DNA of 64,000 nucleotides from contig JNDT01002360.1 of NCBI GenBank assembly GCA_000697055.1, forward strand, positions 62,001-126,000, in the 5' to 3' direction. Both the position numbers and the translations under genes were made by a program. Origin of the DNA: Saksenaea vasiformis B4078. Lineage: Eukaryota > Mucoromycota > Mucoromycetes > Mucorales > Saksenaeaceae. The notes under the pieces were generated by a model. The model searched no databases and had not been told where the DNA came from. It saw only the letters and a list, made by a program, of their open reading frames with translations. Within the stretch, counting starts at the first letter, position 1. Each line of letters begins with the position of its first letter. Of the stretch, positions 31,104-42,640 are shown piece by piece.

Positions 31104-33731
31104 ATGAGCGATGCCGAAAAGTACGAACACACTTCTACGGGAAAGAAGCGAGTAAGAGCGACACAAGCTTGTGTTCTCTGCAGAAAGAAAAAGGTCGTTA
31201 GCAAACGGTGTGGCTTTCATTCGATAGCTGATCGAGACGTATAGATCAAATGCGATGGCACGAAGCCCGAATGTTTACACTGTCAGGAAGCCAACATACG
31301 TTGTGAATACACCGAGAGCAAAAAACGTGGACCCCGAAAGGGTTATGTCCAGCTGCTCGAAGAACGAGTCGTCCAAATGGAACGACGGTTGCTGAGTGCT
31401 ACCGGAAGTGCGATGCTTTTGAATGACAATGGTGGAGAAGAAGTACTGTCATCCATAGGACAGGGATCACGGAGAATTGGGGATAGCGGTAGGATACTAT
31501 AGTGCCTTTAGCATGCAAATGTGCTCATGGACAACCCAAAGACACTACCGTGCATTTTCATACTGCGGGAGATGATTTCCCGTCGGAAGACATTGTAATG
31601 CATCTTGTCGACTTATTCTTCAAGTATATCAACTCAGTATTCCCTCTCGTACATCGTGCAACGATCAAACAATCCATCGCAGATGGGACCGTGTCCAGAC
31701 CTCTTTTGTGGGCCGTGATGGCCATCGGCGCAAGGTGAGTCTCTTGATAATTGTTGAAATAGATCTGCATGTACTGATGAGATGTATAATCAAAGATTTT
31801 CCGACCATCCAAGCATCAAAACAGATCCTCCCTATCTGGCGGGCGAGAGGTTTGCCGTGAAAGCCACTTCATTGATTGACGCAACATTAATGGAACCGAC
31901 CATGCCAAATTTGCAGTTCTGGGGAATTATGGCTTGCTTAGAATATGGACGCGCAGCAGGATCAAAGTAGAGTGGATACACTGCATAATGTGAAAACCCA
32001 TACTGACCTCGGATTTATAGAGCGTGGGTCTACGGTAACCTAGCAGTGAGGTAACAATATACAGTAGCATCTATAGAAGTGTGGACTGATAAGGTAAACA
32101 GGTTCTGTCAAGAAATTGGTTTAAACAAGGAAGATGTTCTCGTCATACCCATATTAAAAGAAGATGGCGCAATTGACACGGTTGCCATGGCTTTACGACG
32201 GCGTGTATATTGGAGCTGCGTTTGTATCGACAAGTAGGTATCTTCAATACGGGAATTTAGTCATGTTTATGGGTTATGCTTGTAGATTCTCTAGCGCAGG
32301 TACAGCTTCTCCTCAATGTTTCGATATCATGGACTGCGACGCACAGGCACCGGACGCTGCGGAATGTCTTGCTTTACGCGATCCCTCTTATCATGTTACA
32401 GTTGATAATAAGCAGGTTGTCAACGACTCATTGATGGATATTGCACAGCACTACCTGAAGCTTCTGCTAATCTTTGGAGAAGTAAACAAATGCATGAATC
32501 GTGCAAAATCTGACTCCGCAACGATCGTATGGCCACCAATAGCAGAATTCAGCAACTTAGATGCAAAACTACGTGGCTGGAAAAACGAGCTACCTGATCG
32601 TTTTCAGTTTACACCCAGTAATCTCGAGTTTCACAGAGAAAACGCAAGTCTTAATTATGTAAATCTATGGTTGAGCTGTCACGCAGTATGGTGCTCTAGT
32701 ATGATGGTTTTACACCGAGGCAGTTTGGCTTTCAGCAACGTGCAACCCAGTGGGATGCCGGACGACGTATACTCTGGAGTGCAGTCTAGCATCCGTGCTT
32801 GCGAGATGTGTGTAGAGGCAGCCATGGGCGTGTTCAAGGCAATGCGTGACATGTGCGGGTACAATGTACTGCCGTATATGGGATACTCCGCGTACATTTT
32901 TGCAACCGTTTTAATGACCTCAACCTTCTCCAAAGGCCGAGATGCCTACAAACAGAGCAGGGATGCACTGCAAGTTTTATATGATCTGATTGAGGTAACT
33001 CTTTTACAAAAGATTGCGGCCTGAAACATGTTGCTTAGGGCTTGAAACCTTACTGGCCGATGTGTGAGCGATTGGCCAACACGACTAAGGATCTGCTGGC
33101 AGCACATAGTCGACTATACGAATTAGACGAGCAACAGCGTCTTCAATACGAGATCAAAGACGAAGGTACTACAGCAGCGGACTATACAAAGGCCGTTGCA
33201 TTACAGCAACAATCGTCGACTCCTTCCTCAGGGTACAACCTCGGTCATCCATCAGTCCAAGCGACGGCTAGATCAGGCGTGTCTATGACATCGCTATTGG
33301 CATCCGACACTACTGTTGGAACATCAAGCACGTTTCAATATCCTAAAGGGCCAGACGCGTTTTTTGTGTCGACAGAAGCTTCGCCTGCGGCAGTGCTTAC
33401 ACCTATGCAGCAACAGCAAACGTACAACACCATTCTTCCAGATGCATTTAACAGTTCGATTGGGACCAGTGAAATCAATTTTAACAGTTTGGAATTCTTA
33501 TATGATAGTGCTTTGTTTGGGCAGATTATGCTTGATGCGACAAAAGCGCCCGCATCCATACCGATCACAAACAGCTCGCTCGATTTTTCTTCCACAATCA
33601 CTCCAGGATTTACGGGAACGGGTGTCGTTAACGCTTCTACCACCTTTGAAGATCCTCGCCTAGTGCAATCCGCGATCTCTACCCGACCATATGCAACCAC
33701 TACTGACAAATCATTGTGGAGCTCGTCCTAG
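31104..33731 (+). CDS. Zn2Cys6 transcription factor with fungal-specific regulatory domain
   Basis: Exons are 31104-31193, 31245-31488 (or -31431), 31512-31734, 31796-31966, 32021-32050, 32102-32233, 32286-32994 and 33039-33731, for a protein of about 760 aa. The N-terminus carries the six-Cys binuclear cluster 'ACVLCRKKKIKCDGTKPECLHCQEANIRC', here split between exons 1 and 2, followed by a linker and a short dimerisation coiled coil ('LLEERVVQMERRL'). Residues ~150-500 form the middle-homology (Fungal_trans) region, with 'INSVFPLVHRATI', 'ARFSDHPSI', 'RRRVYWSCVCID' and 'WLSCHAVWCSSMMVLHRG'. The C-terminus is Gln/Ser/Thr-rich, suiting an activation domain. It should be a nuclear DNA-binding regulator; the targets are unknown. 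The intron after exon 2 would be only 23 nt with the nearest donor; an upstream donor at 31432 gives 80 nt and is more likely. Confidence 0.9.
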
Positions 33732-34360
33732 ATATTCATTGTTTTATTCCTATCTCGTTTGTATCATTCCAACCGCTTTCTGATGGAATGATCCCCTCTG
33801 TCATTCTCTTAACGCGGCACCTTCCCGTATGAGGGGATTGGTTTCCTATTCGTTAGATAGGTCAGCTCTTCTTTTTTTTCCCTACGCAAATACACGTGTA
33901 TCATGGCCGTGCAAATACGGCCACTTGTGTGATAAAGCCGAATCTACTGTATTTAGGCGCGAATGACGATGGAGAGACTACCGTTAATACTGGATGTTAC
34001 TGACGTATGTTTATCATCACAGGGTGTGTTCATGAACTGCGGGAACTTGCGCCACATATATTGCCTGCGCTGGCCAAGTTAGCATATTGTGCGGGAAGTC
34101 AACTGGCTTGCTATTGAGTAAATGTGTTGAATCCATTGAAAATGATGTTCATAATATTGTTGCTGGGTAAACACATATCTAGTGCGTCATGGCATCGATT
34201 AGGTGGCAAATCGTTTAGCTAATTTCTCTTTCATTGAAAATTACAAGGTAATGCCTTTTGGTAATATATATGATGTTTACATGATCGTATAAAATTTGTT
34301 ATTATTATTATTGTACTTGCTGTTGCAATTTTGGGATTGTATCAGAATCTATAGCGGTTA
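33732..34360. other. Intergenic, AT-rich
   Basis: No supported frame. A short ATT trinucleotide run is at about 34298-34312. The region lies between two convergent genes. Confidence 0.4.
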
Positions 34361-35997
34361 TTACTTATTTAATGAAGTTTTTGTATCCTCCTGACTCAGT
34401 CTTTCCTTCACTCTTCCGGAAAACTTTTCCACACTTTGGACGTCAGTACCTTCCTCTGCCAGTTGCTTCCGTAGTAACGCAGCACTCAATCGTCTCCGTT
34501 TCTCAGCATCAGGCTCGCGTGAAAATTCGTCCGTCTCCGCCTTCATTTTCTTGCCTTCTCCCTCTTCATCCTCCTGTTCATCATAGCGATCTGCCCACTC
34601 CGGTTTCCGCATTAAATGCCGAAAAGTGTCTGCAATCATGAGTGCGTCGGTGGAACTCAGGATAGAACTAGACGTCCGTGCTTCCGCTATCGCAAAGGGC
34701 GATCTGTCGGGATCAAGATCTTGAAGGCTTCTGGACATTGATGGGGACTGAACAACTGGGAAGCTTCGTGTAGAAGCTACTCTTTCCTGCAACCGTGTGG
34801 ATGTTACTGGTAGTGAGGTTACGGATGACATGTCATGGTTATCCATGAACCTAGGAGTAGGAGGGTACAATGCTGACCCCTCTTTGGTATCAGTGTTCTT
34901 ATCTGTCTCAGTTTGCGGGTCGCCAGGACGGTCTCTTTTGTTTTGTCGCATATTTCTTACGAGCCAGGCCGTTGCTACAACTGCCACAGCCACGGAAACG
35001 CAAGCGACGCAAATAACTGCAATCATCCAAGCTGGGAGCCATCCTCCATTCGTTGGGTTATCTGCGTTGCCCGATAAAGACGTAACCGTTGTACGTGCTG
35101 TGTCGTTTACAGTTTCTATAGGCCCGATCACAACGTTCAGTTCCCTCCAACCCCTTTAACTTTTTCCCCTAACCCACCCCTTTACGCCCTTACGGCTATT
35201 CGTTCCCCTTAATGTTGAAAGAAAGGAATCAAGGAGAGAGAGAGAGAGAGAGTCACTTACGTATCAGTGTGAAGTTTCTCGGTGGTGGATAGAATGATGC
35301 TTTGGAAGGAATTTTTGCCAGTTCCGCTTGTAAATCCACTCCAGATCCAAGCATATACGCATATGCAGTCCATGATCGATTGTGCTGATTCTGCCCCAGC
35401 GGTGAAGGAAACCAAGAATCATCGACTTGCTGAACAAGTACTCCATCGGTGCGGTTTAAATTGTCCCAGACCTTAACTGGGTTGTACTGATCGCCATCGA
35501 GGTATAGCAGGTAAAGTACCAGTGTGCTCTATAAACCTAGTTCAGTTGGTCATACAGGATACGCGAACATTTACGAAAGTACTGAACACCGCGTTGCTAT
35601 ACACACCGTCAATCAATTTCATACGGCAACATTAATAATAAATTCCCACTTACTTGTATTTCCAAGTAAATTCGTTATAGCTGCCACTGTACCAAACATC
35701 TGTAGACTTTGGGGAGCATATTGCCCATGTATTATCTCGTTCTGCGCAGGCACTCGAGGCAACAGCTAAAAATCATAGGTATGGGGTAAGCTGCCTGACT
35801 AGAACGTAGAATAAATATGAAACTGTTTTTGCTCATCGCGTATGCTTTGGGAACTGGATACAATGATCTTCCAAAGAAATTGAGGCGAATCGATCAAAGA
35901 AATGGTCATTACCTTGTCGTTTTTGAAACACAGGCTTCGGTGTCGTCGGGGCGACATGCAAGTACAGCAGACCGATTAACAATTTTGACAACCTCAT
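34361..35997 (-). CDS. Single-pass (type I) membrane protein of unknown function
   Basis: Minus-strand exons are 35997-35913, 35765-35654, 35596-35563, 35528-35261 and 35115-34361, giving 417 aa, all in frame. The N-terminus 'MRLSKLLIGLLYLHV' is a signal peptide. The extracellular part, about 190 residues, contains two early Cys ('SACAERDNTWAIC'), a strand-rich segment 'STLVLYLLYLDGDQ' and Asn-x-Ser/Thr sites. A single membrane span ('WMIAVICVACVSVAVAVVATAWLV') is followed by a basic stop-transfer and a ~170-residue Ser/Glu-rich cytosolic tail. The layout suggests a cell-surface sensor or adhesion-type protein, but no named family was recognised. The 34-nt exon and the 34-nt intron beside it are the least certain parts. 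Confidence 0.7.
35233..35252. repeat. (GA)n microsatellite in an intron
   Basis: About ten AG/GA units. On the coding (minus) strand this is a CT tract just inside intron 4 of the membrane-protein gene. Confidence 0.9.
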
Positions 35998-37290
35998 TTT
36001 TATTCTCAAGTGAGCAAGAAGAAAAGGAGTAGGGATAGTATTTGTTTTTTTCCTTTTGGACATCTCACCTATTTTTGGACGTGCAGGCATAAAGAGAAGA
36101 AGAGCGTTCACTATACACGTGATCGTAACGGGCAGCAAGGCTTACGAACTATCGTCCTTACTTTAACTACGGCATCTACCCCTACGTAAGTTTACAAGCT
36201 AACGTACGGTACTGCCCTAAGGTCAATAAAAGTGGATTTAAGATTTAAGATTTTTCTCTTGTGGATGCCGCAGTCCTTAACTGATGCATATTTCGTTTTC
36301 TTTGATGTTAGAGGACGCAAAATTTGTTGCAATAACCAAGCGTTTATAGTGAAACATTGATTTCTACCTTTAACAATTGATATATAAACAGGAGGAGGGA
36401 CCTACTCTTGAAATGTTTGGCTATATACGCCTCAGACGTCTTACCCAAACGGGACTCTTCCTGCCGTCAATGCGACTTTTCCAAAAATCCGCGTTTTATC
36501 CCGTAATTGTTAGAATGATTTGGATTAGATGTACGCAAGATAAATCAACATAGATTAAGCCTGAACTATCAACTAGTGAAAGTTTCCCACGAATAACCTA
36601 GGAGAGATGAACAAACCGTTTGCTACTGCATGCTTGGATAGTTTGGGAGTGCGTTAATCCAAGCCTCGCGCGTACAAGTGCTACAATTTGCTACAAGTCT
36701 TAGCCATTCAAACACACAAGATGCAAAAAGAATCGTAAGAATATAATTGTCTCCTTGTGTAGTGATGTTAGGAACTTCACGGGCCTTAACAAATGCTGAT
36801 GCACTATTAACAAACTATTAGGCTACGAAGTTTTCTACATTATAAGGATCGTCTATCATTGAGTAACTGTATTGGTTGAAATGGTACAAATAGTTAGTGT
36901 GATTATTCTGAAATTGGTTGTAGACTTGTGTTAGGAGCAGTGCTTATGATGAAAGAGATTACCAAACGATATCGGACACCATTAACAGCCTGTTTTAATA
37001 TAATAATGCTTTTGAAATCAGAAGGGAAGTGCTAAGAGTTAAAACGCAATGGAAGGGTGTGGGAAACGGGTGTAAAGGAGATTAATGAAATTACCACAAA
37101 CGGTAATCGAATACTGTCTATTGGATTGTCTTGTACTCTACTCTAAATAAATTTTGCGGCTCTGAAGAGTCAAGTTTTCACTAAAGAAGAATAGAATATG
37201 CGGCGGTCAGTACATGAAGTTGGTCTCTCCAGCGGACGCAAAATTTATTCGAGCAGCATAAAAAATAGATTTTTGGAATAATGTTTGAAT
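35998..37290. other. AT-rich intergenic region, no gene
   Basis: No frame above 60 codons is present apart from shadows near the left edge. It contains one GGACGCAAAATTT core (36313-36325) and a perfect 13-base inverted pair (37146-37158 with 37237-37249). Confidence 0.4.
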
Positions 37291-37439
37291 GTCATTTCAC
37301 TTAACCCCCGAAGGATATGGCCGTACAACTAACGGCGGCCTGCCCCGCACCTGAAGCGGTGGGGATGTCGAGTGGTGGGGAGGACCCAATGGCGTTGGAG
37401 CGGCCATGTTTGAACGGTCTGTAGAGGACATGAAGCGAT

Positions 37440-37640
37440 GCAGCGTCTGGCAATCTATTGCGGAAAATGAGTGATTCTGAGTGTGTGGCAACATTTACTT
37501 ACTTGAGCTAAGGGCGTAAGGCAGCAACACAGCCAAGACGGTTCGGGACAGCGGTCGTGCAGCCTAAACGGCATACAGAAAACATGAGTGATCCTGAATA
37601 TTTAATAAAAAGTTGACATTCATACCGGGGATGTTTGCAC
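37440..37640. repeat. Dispersed repeat family R2, copy A
   Basis: The segment with 'GAGTGATTCTGAGTGTGTGG', 'CATTTACTTACTTGAG', 'ACAGCCAAGACGG' and 'GCAGCCTAAA' matches 54540-54665 ('CAGTGATATTGGGTGTG', 'CATTTACTTATTT', 'ACAGCCCAGACGG', 'ATAGCCTAAA') in order and spacing. No protein is encoded. Probably transposon debris. Confidence 0.5.
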
Positions 37641-37684
37641 CAACAGAGCCAAACAAAAAAAAAAGGAAAAAGAAGTGTTCCCTT

Positions 37685-38045
37685 TAAATATGCATCACTT
37701 CCCGTTATCTGAGACATCCTTTTTGTACGGGACAAAAGGAACCTATCTTCAATACACTTTTTGCATGACACGACGGAATCCTGTTTCTGACACACCGTTT
37801 GTATGAGTCAAAAGAACCCGATTACTGATTCACCCTTTGCATGAGACGATGGTACCCTCTCACCGCCATGCCTTCTGCGCGAAATAAGAAAAACCGTACT
37901 TTTCGCATGAAATAAAAAAAATCAGATCACTGCCACGCCCTTTGCATGAGACAAATAACCGTATCTTTAACACTTCATTGCACGAGACAATGAAATTCTG
38001 TGTCCGACAAATCTCTTGCGTTAGATAATGGGAAGCTACCAACGG
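37685..38045 (+). repeat. Degenerate 38-bp minisatellite, about nine units
   Basis: Successive units of 38 bases can be cut out, each with a core 'TTTGCATGAGACRAnnGnAnCC' and a trailing 'ATTACTGACAC'-like part. Exact 38-base spacing holds for at least four units (for example those starting at about 37751, 37789 and 37827). The array ends about 300 bases upstream of the SET-MYND start codon. The first unit's 'CGTTATCTGAGACAT' is also present singly at about 41453 and 42819. Confidence 0.75.
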
Positions 38046-38341
38046 CACAAACGTACCATGGAAGAGTATGACACGCAAATCATAGCATCCGATAAAAGTA
38101 AAGATACGTACTTCAGAACGTAGAGTTCATCTGTAGGTAACGCCAAATAATTTCGGATAGATGCAAAGTCATAGGAAAAATCCTGTAAAAGAAAGGAGGT
38201 ATGAACATTTCACCAGAGAAACTTCCACTGCATGATAAGCCAAATCTTCTACACGGAGTTCGAATCTAGGGTTCACGTGTCCTTGATTCGACCACGAAGC
38301 ACTGGCCCTCTTGCCCTTTCTTCTGTGCCAACGCTTCTTTC

Positions 38342-40072
38342 ATGGAAACCGCATCGTCGTTAAATAAGTATTTTGGCAAGTGTCAGCTGGAGCTTGTAGC
38401 AAGTGGGGATGCAAATAAAGGACGCGCCGTGATCGCCACAGCGGAACATAAGCGAGGATCGATAGTGACAACGTCGCAACCACTGGCCACTGTTGCTCTC
38501 GAATCTAGTAAAAGTGATTACTGTAATTACTGTTTTAGGCGGCCGAAGCAGGTCCAAACAGAAGTCTCGACATTACAGAGATGTTCTCGTTGCAAGACCG
38601 CTTATTTTTGCGATATGGCGTGTTTCAGGAACGCCTGGCTGAGCTATCACCAGTTTGTCTGTCAGCCCCCCGCAAATAAGGATGAAGACGAGGATGAAGA
38701 AAATGGTGAATTGGACCAGGAAATGCTCGAACGAGTTGCACTTAACGTGGCGAGGTTTAACAAACGCAGCACTATGCTACGCGATCAACCAGAAAATCAA
38801 GAAGAAAAGCCAGAACAAACTGAGGAAACGGTGGAGGTCACCATGGAGGCATTTTTCAGTTTGATGGATCATTATGATGATCATCCAAGGTCTTTGTTGC
38901 AAAGCTACAGACATGTTGTGGATCGTGCACTGAACAAGTCTTACATCGTCGATACAGGGTTGCTACAGAAGGACTTGGTTCAGCTCTTGTGCCGTTTCCG
39001 TTGCAACAATTTTGCCATTCATGATGATCAGCTGTTTGCCATCGGAGAAGGAACGTATCCCATAGCGTCACTGTTTAATCATTCTTGCCGACCAAATGCT
39101 ATCGCTATGTTTGAAGGGGCGTTGCTGATTATCAGAGCGATTGAAGACATTGAGCCTGGCGACGAAATCAGTATCTCGTATGTTGATACGGTACATTCGC
39201 GAGCGCACCGTCAAAAATCTTTACGCGAAAAATATTTCTTTGGATGTAACTGCGCACGTTGCAGCGTAGATCCAGTTTTTGGTGCGATTGATAATTTGCT
39301 AGGCGAGGAAGAGTCAGATTGGGATCGCGCCGAAAATGTGCTCCATCCAGAGAAAGGCATTACTGCAACTATACTGAAGGAGATTGAGGCATGGGATTTG
39401 TTGGAGATGAGCCGTCTGTACGACCGCAAACACAATGCAGTTCCTGAGACGCCGTTGTCTCTCTCAACATATACACACTATCTGCTTCAATTGTTTACAC
39501 CTTACCTATGGTCTGTCAATAACCGTAGTTTATTACATACGTCGCCTGCGCCTTCGCCAGGAAGAAATCCTTCGCAACTTGCCCACTTTGACGATCCTCA
39601 GCCAATCTCGGCTCGACCACCTGTCCCTGAAACTTATGACGACATTATGGCTGAAGGGATTAAATTCCTGCGTGCGGGAATGCCACATAGCGGTCTGGTG
39701 CCAAGTCGATTGACTACTTTGGCTGCATCTACACGTCTATTTTACGATGAAATTGCAGCTAATCGATGGTTGAATGCAACTAAGCTGGGCATGTACGTTT
39801 TGGTGCAGTACTGCCTTGTATATCCGCCCTACCATCCCATGCTCGGACAGCATGCGCTTCTGCTTGCGAAGTCTGGCTGGAACTATATTATCCAAGCAGA
39901 ATTTCTCGGGGAGGGTCGGAAACTGGAGAAAGTATACGAACGAGGTGTTCGTCGATGGATCGCAGTTGCGAAAGAAATTATACTATGCTCGTTTGGTAAA
40001 ACTAGCACGCAATGGCAGGGCGTTATAGAATTGGAATGGATCTTTATGAGAGAACAGCAACTCAAACGATAA
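38342..40072 (+). CDS. SET-MYND domain protein (SMYD-type lysine methyltransferase)
   Basis: A single exon of 576 aa. Residues ~60-108 form an MYND zinc finger (paired Cys from 'CNYCFRRP' through 'CSRCKTAYFCDMAC' to 'HQFVC'), inserted in a split SET domain as in SMYD proteins. The N-terminal SET half has 'NKGRAVIATAEHKRGSIV'. The C-terminal half has 'GTYPIASLFNHSCRPNAIAMF' (NHSC motif for AdoMet and catalysis) and 'EISISYVD' with its catalytic Tyr, followed by the post-SET Cys cluster 'FFGCNCARC'. A helical TPR-like C-terminal half follows. It probably methylates histones or other proteins. An acidic insert (DEDEDEENGELD) lies after the MYND. It has no introns, unlike most neighbours, but the sequence looks typically fungal. 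Confidence 0.92.
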   Translation: METASSLNKYFGKCQLELVASGDANKGRAVIATAEHKRGSIVTTSQPLATVALESSKSDYCNYCFRRPKQVQTEVSTLQRCSRCKTAYFCDMACFRNAWLSYHQFVCQPPANKDEDEDEENGELDQEMLERVALNVARFNKRSTMLRDQPENQEEKPEQTEETVEVTMEAFFSLMDHYDDHPRSLLQSYRHVVDRALNKSYIVDTGLLQKDLVQLLCRFRCNNFAIHDDQLFAIGEGTYPIASLFNHSCRPNAIAMFEGALLIIRAIEDIEPGDEISISYVDTVHSRAHRQKSLREKYFFGCNCARCSVDPVFGAIDNLLGEEESDWDRAENVLHPEKGITATILKEIEAWDLLEMSRLYDRKHNAVPETPLSLSTYTHYLLQLFTPYLWSVNNRSLLHTSPAPSPGRNPSQLAHFDDPQPISARPPVPETYDDIMAEGIKFLRAGMPHSGLVPSRLTTLAASTRLFYDEIAANRWLNATKLGMYVLVQYCLVYPPYHPMLGQHALLLAKSGWNYIIQAEFLGEGRKLEKVYERGVRRWIAVAKEIILCSFGKTSTQWQGVIELEWIFMREQQLKR

Positions 40073-40561
40073 TTACAACAATATATTATGCGTCTGTTAT
40101 CTTGGAGAGTACCGTATTCGTAGGCACTGGCAATATTGTTTATTGATGGATAAGTGTCTCATTAAAGGACATACATTGGGAGCGTTAAAGAGAGGGATAA
40201 AGCCCAAGGATAAAACAAAACCCATGCGTCCCTTTACATATCCTTCGCATCGCATCTCGTTATTTTACGTGTCCCGATTGGTGCATCGGGGAAGACTACC
40301 TTAAAAAGGACCATTGCAATGCATTTCGAATTGAAGTAGAAGTATCTGTTTCCCTGCACAAAGCTCACTGCTCTTCAGAACAAGGTTGATCTGGCATCAA
40401 GCCAAGGCAATATTCGACTTGCGTGCAAGTCCAGCAAAATTTGGTCGAAAATTGCGGCTTAGCTGAGTAGGTCTCATTACTCACAGCTAAGAACAGCCAA
40501 AGTCGGTGTACGAACGCGTTTTCCATCCTTCACTGATCCCTCCCCACTCTGTAACGATCGC
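40073..40561. other. Intergenic
   Basis: 3' flank of the SET-MYND gene and 5' flank of the small ORF at 40562. No gene or clear motif was seen. Confidence 0.35.
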
Positions 40562-40816
40562 ATGTTCTCGACCGGAAGGCTAAAACCGCTGAATCACTTG
40601 CAACGGCAGCGCATCACGTCGAATCTTTTTTTTATTGTGGCTGTTGGTGCAGTCGCCACCGTGGCAGCACCAACATTATTTCCTTGTCCAGCATTTGACC
40701 ACAACGATAAGGCGGCTCGACTTGAAGCGCAACGGAAACTCAAGGCTCAGAATGGCAATGCCAAGGTTATAATCCGGAAGAGACGACGACAACCTGAAGA
40801 TGAACAGACAGCGTAA
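40562..40816 (+). CDS. Small predicted membrane protein, 84 aa
   Basis: A continuous frame with a basic N-terminus ('RLKPLNHLQRQRITSN') and one hydrophobic segment 'LFFIVAVGAVATVAAPTLF'. A 'PCPAF' motif and a charged tail rich in Lys/Arg follow. The basic start plus one span fits a small mitochondrial inner-membrane or import-signal protein, but I do not recognise a family. The coherent amino-acid composition and lack of stops support a real gene. The length makes chance possible. Confidence 0.5.
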   Translation: MFSTGRLKPLNHLQRQRITSNLFFIVAVGAVATVAAPTLFPCPAFDHNDKAARLEAQRKLKAQNGNAKVIIRKRRRQPEDEQTA

Positions 40817-42080
40817 AAGAACCCTATTTCCGCCCGACATGGGTAATGTCGATGCCTCCCTCATTCCCGAAAATTCCTTGTACAAATTCTTAAACACGTC
40901 TGTTTACGCTTAGAAGATAGGTTAGGTCTATCCAGCCCATGTGAAATGATAAAGTCACATTGATATCTCGAACATGAGAAACCAATTATCTTTGTTGATA
41001 TTCTTGAATGATTCGACCAGGGTCAGTATTCCAAATGTTACGAGATTGTTTATGTATGCGGTCGAACCACTTTTTTTACCCACTAATGGGATTTGCGCAA
41101 CAATCAAACCCCGTGTGGGCACCAGTTTTCTCAATCGTGAGAAAGTCGTTACTTCTGCATCCCGAGTCACTAGCATAACGAAGGCAGAGGGTTACTCAAT
41201 ATGTCGAAGAACTCTCACACAGGGACGTGAGCTGTCAGGATTTAGCTATGTACTATAGTACCGAAAACAAGTCGCATTTGTCTTGAGCAGCTTGTCGTTG
41301 TGCTGCAACTGCTGTTCACTTTATTTTATATCATAGTTCACTCATCCTGTCAAAATGGTATTACTGTCAGCGGGCTTCTTATTGAGATGTCTTGTGGGAA
41401 ACAAAACCAAGCAAGAAGGGATTTGCTACCTCTCTTTATACCAATCACGTCCCATTATCTGACACATGTTTTTGGGTCGGATGACAGAATCTATATAAGG
41501 AGAATGCAATAGGGAAGAAAACAGCACGCAAGCAGTTTACAACTGATGCAGAGTTATACCAGACATCCAGCATTTCCAACTTTTAGATCCATTGCTGTCC
41601 ACTTGTGCACGATAACATGACAGCACTAGTTGATATAATCGTCTTTCACGGTGAGAATTCACATGCCCTTCAATATTTATAGACCGTTGCTCAGAGACGA
41701 CAACCGACTAAATATTCCAGTGTCGCTTGCGCGCAGCTGAATAGGAGACAATGTGTCCAGGGATATACATTTGCCACAATACTAGACTTAACCACCCACT
41801 CATTGTCTTAAATATTAGTCTGCCTGCCTGAATCTATAAACCTCGAGAAAAAAATGTTAGAACCAAACAGAGTCATGTGGTGCCGTTGTTTTCAGACATG
41901 AATGCTTGCTGTAACCGTCGATACTAATATCAATTGATGACAGCTATGCGTTCAGTCAGGGATATTTCAAGCAGGCAGGTTAAGCTCTATTGTGTTTTAG
42001 GGTTGTATGGTTCCATAACAAGACGTTTTCGCATCGTTTCTGGTCAAATGTTTCGTTTAGAAGATACCTTGTACATCTTC
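40817..42080. other. Intergenic with R3 motif copy
   Basis: No gene was found. About 41390-41490 resembles the sequence leading into the 38-bp minisatellite (a GATGT.TTG block, a CCAA.CAA block, then 'ATCACGTCCCATTATCTGACACAT'), taken here as repeat family R3. Confidence 0.35.
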
Positions 42081-42084
42081 AAAG

Positions 42085-42640
42085 ATTTGAAATGTTCTGC
42101 TGAGATATGACGTTAGCAGTCGCTGTCGTAAGACTCGTCTCTATCCAAGGCACTATTATCACACTTAATCCTTTAGACGTCATTCTTGGGAATGCAGGAA
42201 TCATATGGTTAGACAGTATTTGCAACTCTTCCACGTTTATGGGTTTCCATTTGCCACGTAGATCTGTCATATATCGCAGTGATAAAGGTAACCAACACGT
42301 CAAATGGTTGAAGATACAACGAGAGTCGAACCATCCATGTTCATGGACTTAACATACTTCTTCACCAGGTCTATTTGATCTACAACTCACAAACGCCTGG
42401 GCTGCTACAGTTGTCACCGGTCGTCTTCAAACCGGCAGGATTTTGAGCGTTGAAGAAGAACATCAGACAGCACCTGAGCTGACTGAAGGGTGTCAAAACC
42501 AGTAAGAGCTACCATAGGACACCACAGATCTCTTCCAAGATGAACAGGACGAATTGGCGAGTCCAGCACTTGTTTGCAGAATGGTCGACTCCATTTCCAC
42601 TCTTCCTTATTCTATGTTAGTCACGTTCAAATGTTGTCGC
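42085..42640 (+). pseudogene. Retroelement (Ty3-like) polyprotein fragment
   Basis: The plus strand reads 'LNPLDVILGNAGIIWLDSI' (about 42165-42220), which fits the C-terminal '..D.ILG..W..' part of a retropepsin. In a later block come 'LFDLQLTNAWAATVV' and 'TGRILSVEEEHQTAPELTE' and, after stops, 'DLFQDEQDELASPALVCRMV'. The acidic spacer after a protease-like motif is what one sees between protease and reverse transcriptase in some fungal Ty3 elements. Stops and frameshifts are present and no reverse transcriptase follows. Low-to-moderate confidence, by pattern only. Confidence 0.4.

Noticed and set aside
37685..38045. CRISPR array
   Set aside because: The units are contiguous 38-base tandem repeats without unique spacers and no cas-like genes; this is a eukaryotic minisatellite.
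38225..38285. B-box-like 'GAGTTCGAATCT' suggesting a tRNA gene
   Set aside because: The upstream 60 bases do not give an A box or a cloverleaf, so it is likely chance or a very decayed fragment.
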